From the IMG/VR virus record IMGVR_UViG_3300032194_000381, positions 1 through 64,000 of that record: a stretch of DNA of 64,000 nucleotides; one strand, written 5' to 3'. Under the pieces are notes generated by a model, which ran no database searches, was not told where the DNA came from, and worked only from the letters and a program-made list of their open reading frames with translations. The position numbers were made by a program, and so were the translations under genes. Below, piece by piece: positions 39,428-46,604 of the stretch; position 1 is the first letter of the stretch; each line of letters starts with the position of its first letter. Source of the DNA: a virus.

Positions 39428-40225
39428 ATGGTGTTAGCTGATGATCTAAAACGAGAGTTCCTCTATTCAGCTGTAGGGGGCGTCAGCAAAACACAGACGG
39501 TCCGTACGTATATGGAAGAATACGGGTTAACGGATTACGAGATTGAAGAACTCATTGCTAGCAATGCTTTCAAGGATGCTCCAGCAAAAATTGATTACAA
39601 GGCACTTGCACGCTGCGCTGTCGCACGTAATGGTCGGCGCATTTTTTACCCTTTCACACAAGTTTATATAAAAGAAAACTTTATTGACCTTGAAATTTGC
39701 GAGCAATTTAGAGAAAGAATTGACAAAAACCTCCGACCTTCGACAGTTTCTGACGACAAAGACACCTGCAAGGTGAGTGATTACAGGACCAGCAAAACTG
39801 CAGACCTGCACTACTTTGATGACGCTCTGTACTTAAGCTTGGATCAAAAGCTTGCCTTCTTCATGGGGCTTGATCAGTTTCTTGGAGAGTGCATGCAAGC
39901 ACAAAAATATGAACCTGGGCAGTATTTTAAGGAGCACTGGGACTATTTTGATCCAGACACGAAAGAGTATGACGTCTATTGCGAGTGGATGGGGCAGAGG
40001 TCTTGGACCACAATGCTTTACCTAAACGATGTTGAACAAGGGGGTGAAACCTATTTCAAACACCTGAACCTAAAAATCAAGCCTAAGGCTGGTCTGCTGC
40101 TTGCCTGGAACAATCTTCACCCCGACGGCAGACCAAACATTAAAACGATGCACGAAGCTTTGCCTCCAGTCAGTGGAGACAAATACATCATCACCAAATG
40201 GTGGAGATCCTGGACGTTAATTTGA
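39428..40225 (+). CDS. Prolyl 4-hydroxylase-like 2OG/Fe(II) oxygenase
   Basis: 265 residues from the ATG at 39428, which has AAGAGAGG upstream (TTG at 39395 is an alternative). Hydroxylates a peptide residue with iron, oxygen and 2-oxoglutarate. The iron ligands are H170-x-D172 (FKEHWDYFD) and H242 (TMHEALP), and K252 (GDKYIITKWWR) binds oxoglutarate. SDYRTS near 117-122 and WTTMLYLNDV are typical of P4H. Such genes are frequent in cyanomyoviruses; the target is unknown. The first 65 residues are an extra helical region. Confidence 0.88.
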   Translation: MVLADDLKREFLYSAVGGVSKTQTVRTYMEEYGLTDYEIEELIASNAFKDAPAKIDYKALARCAVARNGRRIFYPFTQVYIKENFIDLEICEQFRERIDKNLRPSTVSDDKDTCKVSDYRTSKTADLHYFDDALYLSLDQKLAFFMGLDQFLGECMQAQKYEPGQYFKEHWDYFDPDTKEYDVYCEWMGQRSWTTMLYLNDVEQGGETYFKHLNLKIKPKAGLLLAWNNLHPDGRPNIKTMHEALPPVSGDKYIITKWWRSWTLI

Positions 40226-40354
40226 ACGTCCTTTTTGTTTCATAGCAAGTGCAATTGCCAAAGCTTGCTTGCGGCTGGTAACCTTTTTACCACTGCTAGA
40301 TTTCAACTCGCCAGCCTTGAATTCAGACATGACTTTTTTGACTTTATCTTCCAT
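40217..40354 (-). CDS. DUF6496-like small basic protein
   Basis: 45 residues. EDKVKKVMSEFKAGELK, then SSSGKKVTSRKQALAIALA, closely follows the DUF6496 pattern known from bacteria and phages. Function of the family is unknown. Overlaps the oxygenase 3' end by 9 bases. Confidence 0.7.
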   Translation of the reverse strand: MEDKVKKVMSEFKAGELKSSSGKKVTSRKQALAIALAMKQKGRSN

Positions 40355-40366
40355 AGCGGACTGAGA

Positions 40367-40594
40367 TCAACCCAATTCAGGGCCTTCTGTCACATCCTTT
40401 TCTCTGGTGCGCTTACGCAGCTTGCTTAGAGTTTTTGCGAGGTTAGCTTGACGGACAGTTCGCTCATCGAAAGCACTGGGGTTGGAAGTCACCGTGCGGG
40501 TGTATTCCTCGGTAGTCATGCCCATATCCTCTGCTTTCTTCCGGAAAGCACCCTCAGTCTTAATTGCGTCGTCAATAAAGTTCTTTTCAGCCAT
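40367..40594 (-). CDS. Small helical protein (phage/giant-virus type)
   Basis: 75 residues. The order FIDDAIKTEGAFRKKAEDMG, then RQANLAKTLSKLRKR resembles short basic proteins shared by phages and large DNA viruses (IKHPGALRKKA... RQAxLAxTLxKM). Together with its neighbours it forms a set of small basic proteins. Function unknown. Confidence 0.6.
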   Translation of the reverse strand: MAEKNFIDDAIKTEGAFRKKAEDMGMTTEEYTRTVTSNPSAFDERTVRQANLAKTLSKLRKRTREKDVTEGPELG

Positions 40595-40599
40595 TTAAA

Positions 40600-40887
40600 T
40601 TACCATTTGACTTTGTGGCTCCAGTAACGAGCAGACATCTTGTCGGGCTTGGCGTCCTGAGCATTATGTCTAGCATAATATGATGCCTTCCTAGCCTTTT
40701 CCTTAGCTGTCTTAGGGTTCTTACCTGCACCCTTGACGCCTTGCTGACCGAAGCGAATAATCTTCTCTTCACCGTCCTTACATGCCTTGACGACATGTGA
40801 TTTGGTGTCGTGATCAGGAGTGCGTCGAGGCTTATTGCACTTCATCTGCTCTTTGGCAAGACGCTTGGCTTTGGCTCTATCTGCCAT
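40600..40887 (-). CDS. Basic protein of a phage/giant-virus family, 95 aa
   Basis: The pattern KSHVVKACKDGEEKIIRFGQ, QGVKGAGKNPKTAKEKAR, YYARHNAQ, KMSARYWSHKVKW is a recurring small protein in cyanophages and large DNA viruses. Strong basic charge fits packaged or DNA-bound protein; function unknown. Confidence 0.7.
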   Translation of the reverse strand: MADRAKAKRLAKEQMKCNKPRRTPDHDTKSHVVKACKDGEEKIIRFGQQGVKGAGKNPKTAKEKARKASYYARHNAQDAKPDKMSARYWSHKVKW

Positions 40888-40888
40888 C

Positions 40889-41065
40889 TCAGATCCTCAG
40901 AACGCCACGCTCAAACTTAGCGGTCAGATCATTACGCACCTGGCCAGAAGGGCTCACGAAGTTCTCATCAGTGTTTTCAGGAACACGTTCCTCAAGAAGA
41001 GGCTCGATATAAGAGCCCAGAAAATCCTTCTCTTTAGACTGCGATCCAGCTGATTTGGAGGTCAT
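40889..41065 (-). CDS. Small protein, 58 aa
   Basis: Starts MTSKSAGSQSKEKDF; charged and probably disordered, ending LTAKFERGVLRI. Start set at 41065 although it still overlaps the end of the HNH gene by 32 bases. Function unknown. Confidence 0.5.
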   Translation of the reverse strand: MTSKSAGSQSKEKDFLGSYIEPLLEERVPENTDENFVSPSGQVRNDLTAKFERGVLRI

Positions 41066-41486
41066 CGTCGATATAAGGCGAGGCGGAGTCACTGCTCGGC
41101 AGTTTTATGGAGTAGGGCTTCTGCTCTGTCCACTCTATGATTTTATCAAACCTTTCTTTTGTGTAGTTGGCATTGGTTTCTGTAAACCAATCCTTCAACA
41201 AAGTAGATCCTTTAGAGCGATTACAACTGCTGCAGCAGCAGCTCATGTTGGATCGAACGTTGTGACCACCCTTGTGCTTTGGAAGAATGTGGTCAATCGT
41301 TGCAGTATCAGGTGTTAATTGTTTATCGCAGTAACAGCATTTATATTCCCAGGCTTCAAAAATGTGGTGTCTAAATTTTCGACGAGCATGTTTAGGACTT
41401 AGAACAATGAGGTTGACTAATAGATCTTGCTCGCAATGAAACACTTTTGGTATTCCAGCCTTGTCAAAACTGTAGGGTGCACACAC
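41034..41486 (-). CDS. HNH endonuclease
   Basis: 150 residues from GTG. Classical HNH with zinc ribbon: CCYCDKQL, then TIDHILPKHKGGHN and CCSSCNRSKGS. The DH (His) and later N/H residues of the catalytic site are present. Likely a free-standing homing-type or packaging-related nuclease. It lies 28 bases from tRNA-Leu on the other strand. Confidence 0.85.
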   Translation of the reverse strand: MCAPYSFDKAGIPKVFHCEQDLLVNLIVLSPKHARRKFRHHIFEAWEYKCCYCDKQLTPDTATIDHILPKHKGGHNVRSNMSCCCSSCNRSKGSTLLKDWFTETNANYTKERFDKIIEWTEQKPYSIKLPSSDSASPYIDDDLQISWIAV

Positions 41487-41514
41487 TTGCCTTTTTAGCT
41501 ATGCTCAGCTCGTC

Positions 41515-41599
41515 GGGAGCGTGGCGGAATCGGTAGACGCACCAGACTTAAAATCTGTTGGCCATTACGGTCGTGAGGGTTCAAGTCCCTCTGCTCCTA
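41515..41599 (+). tRNA. tRNA-Leu (anticodon TAA)
   Basis: A type II tRNA with a long variable arm. Acceptor GGGAGCG pairs with TGCTCCT; D-arm GGCGGAATCGGTAGACGC is typical of tRNA-Leu; the anticodon loop CTTAAAA gives TAA; T-arm GAGGGTTCAAGTCCCTC is perfect. The outer anticodon-stem pair (C with T) is mismatched. No CCA is encoded. Confidence 0.93.
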
Positions 41600-41614
41600 T
41601 AAAAACAAAATCAA

Positions 41615-42277
41615 ATGGCAGTAGTCACCGCTTTTCCGATCCCTATTTGCATCAAAGATCTGGAACCTGAGCAAGATATTGCTGCAGGAATGGAAGATTA
41701 TGTGCAGCGTTTTTATAAGAAAAACTTAGGCGAATATAACGACTCATCAGCAAACCTTACTGGCGATGTGCGTGATGATTATCTCGTACATCTCCAGCCT
41801 GAATTTAATTGGTTGAACGAACAGATCGGCGAAGCTGCAGAGGAATATCTGTACGAGATGGGAGTTGATCTTGAGAAGGTCAATATCTACGCACAGAAAT
41901 CCTGGCCGGTCGTGTGCGAAAACTCAGGTTCAATACCTTCGCACGTCCACAAAAATGCCATCATCAGCTGCGTTTTTTATCTCAATGAACCGGACAACGA
42001 CTCTGGTGCCTTGAAGTTTGAGGCCGAAAACTGCATGAGTTACCTACCTTTGGTGCACAACGACACCGATCTGCACTACGACGAAGTGCGTTTGGCGCCT
42101 ATTAAACACCGTTTAGTAATGTTCCCAGCGAGCATGCAGCACTCGGTCGAGGATTATATCGGTGAGACGCCACGTTTTTCGATCTCCTACGACCTGATCG
42201 TCGTCGGTTCCGAGCCGCCTGGAAGTGGCGACATCGAGAACTACATTATGGATCCCTGCTACTGGGAAAAGCTCTAG
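41615..42277 (+). CDS. 2OG/Fe(II) oxygenase (2OG-FeII_Oxy_5-like)
   Basis: 220 residues. H110-x-H112 (SHVHKNAIISCVFYL) and H176 (MQHSVEDY) with R187 (PRFSISYD) fit the PF13759-type oxygenases in which the second ligand is His rather than Asp. W/N positions around KSWPVV and FPASMQHSV agree. Common in cyanophages; substrate unknown. It starts 16 bases after the tRNA. Confidence 0.8.
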   Translation: MAVVTAFPIPICIKDLEPEQDIAAGMEDYVQRFYKKNLGEYNDSSANLTGDVRDDYLVHLQPEFNWLNEQIGEAAEEYLYEMGVDLEKVNIYAQKSWPVVCENSGSIPSHVHKNAIISCVFYLNEPDNDSGALKFEAENCMSYLPLVHNDTDLHYDEVRLAPIKHRLVMFPASMQHSVEDYIGETPRFSISYDLIVVGSEPPGSGDIENYIMDPCYWEKL

Positions 42278-42507
42278 TCAGTCAAACCTAGAGCTTCAAA
42301 ATCACACTCCTCTTCAGCTGGATCATACTCAGCATCCTCCAGGATTTTGAGGAGGAAGTAGTGGAGCTTATCCAGAACCCATCGCAGATCTTCATCAGGG
42401 ATATCACGAACAATCGCGTTCAACCGAAGATCTTTGGAGGGGATTCGAACTTCTTCAGCGACCAGTTCTATGGCTTTATAACGCTGTTTATTAATGTCAC
42501 CAAGCAT
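42274..42507 (-). CDS. Acidic helical protein, 77 aa
   Basis: The ATG at 42507 (MLGDINKQRYKAIEL) is preferred to a frame extension inside the neighbouring gene. Helical, with DIPDEDLRWVLDKLHYFLLK and an acidic end. Function unknown. Confidence 0.6.
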   Translation of the reverse strand: MLGDINKQRYKAIELVAEEVRIPSKDLRLNAIVRDIPDEDLRWVLDKLHYFLLKILEDAEYDPAEEECDFEALGLTD

Positions 42508-42508
42508 A

Positions 42509-42724
42509 TTAATCAGCCATAGTAAGGTCAACCGAGCCGTCGCTTTCGTGGCGCTGGTCGTCAACACGCTGCTTAACGATAGCCAGGACCTCGAGGGCAC
42601 CTGTCACTTTCAGGTACACTTCCTTGCTTCGCATCAAACCCTCTTCAGCTGATCTGATTTTCTCACTCAGCTCCTCAAGCTGCGTTTGCAATTGCTCAGC
42701 TGTGTCCTTAAAAATCTCTTCCAT
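42509..42724 (-). CDS. Conserved cyanophage coiled-coil protein
   Basis: 71 residues. LQTQLEELSEKIRSAEEGLM forms a coiled coil, then KEVYLKVTGALEVLAIV, a pattern I recall from small cyanophage proteins. It follows the lysis pair on the same strand. Function unknown. Confidence 0.6.
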   Translation of the reverse strand: MEEIFKDTAEQLQTQLEELSEKIRSAEEGLMRSKEVYLKVTGALEVLAIVKQRVDDQRHESDGSVDLTMAD

Positions 42725-42752
42725 TTGGCTCTCGATTTGATGTCAATATAGC

Positions 42753-43532
42753 TCAACATTCTCTGAAATTCAGCCAACCCATAGCGCCAGAACCTCCTCC
42801 CTGGAACAGTCGACGGTCAAGTAGTTCCATATCGTATCGGATTTCTTGACCTGCACCCTCCGTCAGATCATCCCAGAAACCATTGAGTAAGTTCAGCTTC
42901 CCCAAAGGATCTTGAATTAACCAATCCTTGCTGTCGTAGCCGTAGATAGCCACGAAGTAAGTCAAGCCCCTGGGCTTCAAATACGGTCCTTTGCTCCAAA
43001 GCCCAGCAATCACTGGCTTGCCTTCGTCGATTTCATCTTTGATCTCGTCGTAACCAAGGGTGTGGCTAAATGTCGCAGTCACACCGATGTCTTCCATTGC
43101 GGCTCTGTGATGCCGTCGGTAAGCGCCATGCCCATATCTGTGGACGACATCGGCATAGTCTGAGCACTTTTCAATGCCACCTAATCCCAAATATATCAAA
43201 GCAGAGGCAATCGACTTCGTTTGACATATACGGCGTTCCTTTACACCTTCAGTGTCCTGATGAAGATATGGGTAATCTTTCAAGAAACGAACGCCATCCA
43301 CCTCTTCACAGAGAATCTTTTCTGAGGTGTCTTCCTCTTCCCAATCAGCGTTCCGTATCCACCACTCGCCAAACGGCGTCGAGAAAAGAGTGTGATCATC
43401 CCTTTCATCGATTACTTCACACCTTGGCAAACGACGCGTCTGGACGACCTTTGCCTTCTCTTCATTCTTTAACTTTTTTCTAGGTATTGGCCTTTTCTTC
43501 AGGTGGCAGTGCGTTTTAAAAACTATGTTCAC
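42753..43532 (-). CDS. C39-like peptidase, possible endolysin
   Basis: 259 residues. A basic N-terminal tail, an SH3-like stretch (TLFSTPFGEWWIRNADW), then a papain-like domain: C103 in RRICQTKSIASALIYLG is the candidate nucleophile, and VAIYGYDSKDWLIQDPLGK is the C-terminal beta part. In active C39-like enzymes a His precedes VxIxGYD; here the position is LTYF (T191), so the dyad is incomplete. It sits next to a holin-like gene, which suggests cell-wall cleavage at lysis, but activity is doubtful. Confidence 0.65.
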   Translation of the reverse strand: MNIVFKTHCHLKKRPIPRKKLKNEEKAKVVQTRRLPRCEVIDERDDHTLFSTPFGEWWIRNADWEEEDTSEKILCEEVDGVRFLKDYPYLHQDTEGVKERRICQTKSIASALIYLGLGGIEKCSDYADVVHRYGHGAYRRHHRAAMEDIGVTATFSHTLGYDEIKDEIDEGKPVIAGLWSKGPYLKPRGLTYFVAIYGYDSKDWLIQDPLGKLNLLNGFWDDLTEGAGQEIRYDMELLDRRLFQGGGSGAMGWLNFREC

Positions 43533-43780
43533 TTAGTCGGGGGTTGAGAGTCCTTATCAGGCACTGTAAACTTTTTCTCAGTCTTTTTACCATCATCCTT
43601 TCTGCTGATTCCATATACAGCCAGGACCGATGTAACCAGTGATGAGATGAAAGCCGCGTCGATCTTCGCGTAGCCCATATAGCTGGCCGTCAACATAGCC
43701 AGTGCCCACGAAAGGACGCCTGCAGGAACAAGCGTAGATAATAACTCTCTAAAAGAGAATTGGGATTCTTCATCTTTCAT
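43529..43780 (-). CDS. Holin-like membrane protein
   Basis: 83 residues with two hydrophobic helices (LLSTLVPAGVLSWALAML and AAFISSLVTSVLAVYGI) and a charged C-terminus. Size and shape fit a holin, and it overlaps the C39-like gene by 4 bases. Holins make the hole that releases endolysin. Confidence 0.65.
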   Translation of the reverse strand: MKDEESQFSFRELLSTLVPAGVLSWALAMLTASYMGYAKIDAAFISSLVTSVLAVYGISRKDDGKKTEKKFTVPDKDSQPPTK

Positions 43781-43839
43781 GGGTATATTTTAGACTAAAT
43801 GTGTTTCTACTAATATCAGAATACGGACGAGGATCTATT

Positions 43840-44322
43840 ATGTGGCGTGCACTTTTTATTCTCGCATTTGCGGGGGCGCCTGCATATGCTGACATCACAA
43901 GCCGGCTCCAGAGTTCGGTTCAACTGACCGTTGATGCTGCGGCAACGAATGTAAGCCGTGTAGGTAATTCGTATAGCGTTTCTGGGACGGGAGTAAGCAC
44001 AACAGATGGCACGAATACAGGTGCTGTCGGTTCCTTGAACATGACCACTGGCGTCTCAGCCGGGCCGTCAATCACTGCGACACAGGCCACCAGCGGAAAC
44101 GCTTTCAGCTTCTCTCAGTCCTATACACAAGGTGATGCCATCCCAACGAGTGCAGTGACTACTGGGGAGGTGGCTAACTTCTCAGACATCACTTCAACTT
44201 CCGCAGGCACCGCAGGAACCCTCGCTGGCACAATCACGTCGGCTGGTGCTGTATCTGTGACAGCAGGCGGCGCGGGAACAAGTGCGACAGGACAATACGT
44301 TTCGGAAATTACCGTGCGATAG
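43840..44322 (+). CDS. Secreted Ser/Thr-rich cyanophage protein
   Basis: 160 residues from the ATG at 43840, which follows GAGGATCT. Signal peptide (MWRALFILAFAGAPAYA), then long Ser/Thr/Gly-rich beta sequence (NSYSVSGTGVSTTDGTNTG). First of three consecutive genes found together in cyanophages. It may be exported, or be a virion protein, but function is unknown. Confidence 0.7.
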   Translation: MWRALFILAFAGAPAYADITSRLQSSVQLTVDAAATNVSRVGNSYSVSGTGVSTTDGTNTGAVGSLNMTTGVSAGPSITATQATSGNAFSFSQSYTQGDAIPTSAVTTGEVANFSDITSTSAGTAGTLAGTITSAGAVSVTAGGAGTSATGQYVSEITVR

Positions 44323-44778
44323 ATGGACCGCTTACATGAAGGCATAGCCCTGGGATTTGTCCTTGGAATCCTTCATGGGTTGATGCAACCTGGGTATTCA
44401 GTGCCGGTGGTCCCGAACTTTACTCAGGGAAGCTTGACGTCAAAGACAGAAACAACCTCTGTTGTGACTGAGACAATAAACTCGATGGACTACAACACTG
44501 GCTACCAATATTCCGTAACAGGCACTAATATACAGAACACAGGCAACAGTATTGCTCCCTCCACAACTTCAGGCAATAGCAATACTATTAACGGCGTCAC
44601 CAGTACATGGACAACACTGGATTCCGCAAACAAGCCCAGCTGGTCGATCGTCGACAATACGAAAGGCTTTCAGTTTACGGAGACGCTGCAAGCTCCGGGG
44701 CTTGCGAATCACACGATTATAAACAGAACTACGGAGATAAGAAGCGTCACGGAAAGTACTTCCATCTTCTCACAGTAG
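44323..44778 (+). CDS. Secreted or anchored cyanophage protein
   Basis: 151 residues. An N-terminal hydrophobic helix (GIALGFVLGILHGLMQ) precedes a Ser/Thr/Asn-rich beta region. It starts at the base after the previous stop. Same gene run as its neighbours. Function unknown. Confidence 0.65.
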   Translation: MDRLHEGIALGFVLGILHGLMQPGYSVPVVPNFTQGSLTSKTETTSVVTETINSMDYNTGYQYSVTGTNIQNTGNSIAPSTTSGNSNTINGVTSTWTTLDSANKPSWSIVDNTKGFQFTETLQAPGLANHTIINRTTEIRSVTESTSIFSQ

Positions 44779-45608
44779 GTGTACTTTCTCTATTTGCTAA
44801 TTCTTCGTTGGCTGGCGATGTCGGTGGCGTTAGTGCTACTGCTAACCCTATTGCAAATAGTAGTGGGAGCGTGACAAATCAGGCGATCCAGGTACTTCAG
44901 GGTCCTTATATCACTAACACCTACGGGAATGGCATTCAATGTCAAGGTCCAACCTTGAATGTGACGCCGTTTATGACAAGAACCGGCTCGTTCCAGCTCC
45001 CTTACGAAGATTACTATAACGATCCTGTTTATGATACAAGCGACCTAAATGATGACGGAGTTATTGATAATCCAGGCAAGATTTTATACCACCGTCCAAT
45101 TAGAACTGGACAAAAAAGTAACTATAGTTGGAACGGAGGATTATCTGCAACCTTATCAATACCTTTAGATGGAGGTTTGCAAGCTCGATGTAAACGTGCA
45201 GCAGAAGCACAGATAGCATTGCAAGAGCAGATGCTTGCTAATCGAAGATTGGATTTTGAGATCGCTAGATTAAAAAATTGTGGAGAATTAGCTAAGGCCG
45301 GAATTACTTTTAGGCCAGGTAGTCAATTCGCAAAAGTCTGTGCTGACATCGTCGTGAAGATGCCAAATGAAACAGTGGCACCACACGTTCACCCTATTTC
45401 TTTAACGCCCGCCGCAACTCACGAAGAGCACGATTCCGATCACGCTGGGCAAGACGTCTCTCTTGAAGTGATTCCATTTTCTGGGGCTTCCCACGCAACG
45501 CAGAAATCTTCTTCATTGCCTTCTTCACAGCAGGTTTCACCAGCTTTAGAAGCAAGTCGGCAAGCGGCTTTGCTAGGAGGGCCGCTGAGGTCGCGACAAC
45601 AGCAATAG
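44607..45608 (+). CDS. Secreted cyanophage protein with problematic start
   Basis: The recognisable part begins with a signal peptide near 44750 (FHLLTVGVLSLFANSSLA), then GDVGGVSATANPIANSSG, NGIQCQGPTLNVTP, DYYNDPVYDT, GGLSATLSIPLDGGL and IARLKNCGELAKAG. This matches a cyanophage protein well. No ATG, GTG or TTG lies near the signal peptide; the only in-frame ATG (44607) would add 48 residues overlapping the previous gene. A shift from that gene or a non-standard start is possible. The last 215 bases overlap a minus-strand gene. Confidence 0.65.
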   Translation: MDNTGFRKQAQLVDRRQYERLSVYGDAASSGACESHDYKQNYGDKKRHGKYFHLLTVGVLSLFANSSLAGDVGGVSATANPIANSSGSVTNQAIQVLQGPYITNTYGNGIQCQGPTLNVTPFMTRTGSFQLPYEDYYNDPVYDTSDLNDDGVIDNPGKILYHRPIRTGQKSNYSWNGGLSATLSIPLDGGLQARCKRAAEAQIALQEQMLANRRLDFEIARLKNCGELAKAGITFRPGSQFAKVCADIVVKMPNETVAPHVHPISLTPAATHEEHDSDHAGQDVSLEVIPFSGASHATQKSSSLPSSQQVSPALEASRQAALLGGPLRSRQQQ

Positions 45609-46116
45609 ATGCAGTCGTTGTCACCTGCTGAGGGGATGGCAGATAATCTGTGATCGTGACAGTGGGTTCAGAAACTTCTGTTTTTACTGGCTTTTCTTCG
45701 ACTTTCTCTGGAGGTTGTTTCGTTTCTGTTTTTGATTGTTCCGACTTTGTACCAGGGACTGGTGCGGGTCCAGGGATTTCCGGAGCATCTGGTAGTGCCG
45801 GTGGTTCAGGCTTGTACGAAGGAACTGGTGCCTCTGTGGTGTAAACCAAATCCTCTGGGGTGTAATCCAAAGGTGTAAAAGAAGGAGCCCCTGCGTCGCA
45901 GTGAGTCACAACCCCATTGGGGTCGTCCTCCATGATGGAATTAGATTTACCAGACTGAGTATGTGCTTTGACACAGCCTGGTAGTTGAATTATTGGTGTA
46001 CCGAGATTCACTGTGACAGGAACCTCGATGGTGCTTACCACTGGAGGTTTGACCATCCAGCTGTGAATCCTGACAGGCGGGAGGCTGTTGATACCTATGT
46101 CAGGTATATCAGGCAT
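45394..46116 (-). CDS. Conserved cyanophage membrane protein
   Basis: 240 residues. Starts MPDIPDIGINSLPPV, matching a cyanophage family. A long Pro/Glu/Lys-rich linker (EIPGPAPVPGTKSEQ) leads to a transmembrane helix (ASIAVVATSAALLAKPLADLL) and a very basic C-terminus (ERRLAQRDRNRALRE). It may bridge virion parts or the envelope; function unknown. Confidence 0.75.
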   Translation of the reverse strand: MPDIPDIGINSLPPVRIHSWMVKPPVVSTIEVPVTVNLGTPIIQLPGCVKAHTQSGKSNSIMEDDPNGVVTHCDAGAPSFTPLDYTPEDLVYTTEAPVPSYKPEPPALPDAPEIPGPAPVPGTKSEQSKTETKQPPEKVEEKPVKTEVSEPTVTITDYLPSPQQVTTTASIAVVATSAALLAKPLADLLLKLVKPAVKKAMKKISALRGKPQKMESLQERRLAQRDRNRALRELRRALKK

Positions 46117-46407
46117 TTATCCCAAAGGGATAGCAGGTCCGGTTTGTTTCGGAAGTGCTTTCAACTGATTGTTGTGTTGAAGCTGCATCTCTGGCTTCAC
46201 CTTATCGGTGAACATCGAATCCATATTCCCGGTCAGAGCTTCGGTCTGCTTACCAAGTTGATTCGTCAGCTGACCACTGATGCTTTTAATCAGAGCTTCT
46301 TTTTGCTGTTCGATAATCTTATCTTTGTTCAGGTAAAGATAACCGATCAGCAGGTTTGGAGCCAAAGCAAGAAGGGCCGTGACTGAAACGAGGATTTTCA
46401 GAATCAT
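46117..46407 (-). CDS. Membrane-anchored coiled-coil protein
   Basis: 96 residues. N-terminal transmembrane helix (LVSVTALLALAPNLLIGYLYL region), then a helical part (IIEQQKEALIKSISGQL) and a flexible end. Same operon as the previous protein. Known in cyanophages without function. Confidence 0.65.
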   Translation of the reverse strand: MILKILVSVTALLALAPNLLIGYLYLNKDKIIEQQKEALIKSISGQLTNQLGKQTEALTGNMDSMFTDKVKPEMQLQHNNQLKALPKQTGPAIPLG

Positions 46408-46601
46408 TCTTCAGAATCAGCAGGGTCAGGCGTGTTGCCTTCAGCAACCCACTCAAGGTACTCTTGGTAATCGCAATTAGCAGGATCTTTTGGAACGTAA
46501 GTGATCACGTTGTTTCGAATTTTTAAAATAAAAGGTGCGACAACAACGGAGCCATCTAGTGGACTGGTGGAGTCAGCAACGAGTTGATAAGAAAAATCCA
46601 T
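46404..46601 (-). CDS. Tail-fibre companion protein, copy 3
   Basis: 65 residues. The C-terminus YQEYLEWVAEGNTPDPA recurs in two other small genes (50519, 52346), each just downstream of a paralogous fibre gene. Probably a fibre chaperone or cap. It begins 3 bases after the fibre stop. Confidence 0.7.
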   Translation of the reverse strand: MDFSYQLVADSTSPLDGSVVVAPFILKIRNNVITYVPKDPANCDYQEYLEWVAEGNTPDPADSEE

Positions 46602-46604
46602 GGT

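Noticed and set aside
41515-41599. tRNA-Leu as an integration site (attP)
   Set aside because: No integrase in the window and no duplicated tRNA end was found; polymerase type suggests a lytic phage.
45650-45844. Gly/Ser-rich plus-strand frame
   Set aside because: Antisense reading of the Pro/Glu/Lys-rich linker of the 45394 protein; artefact of repeats.
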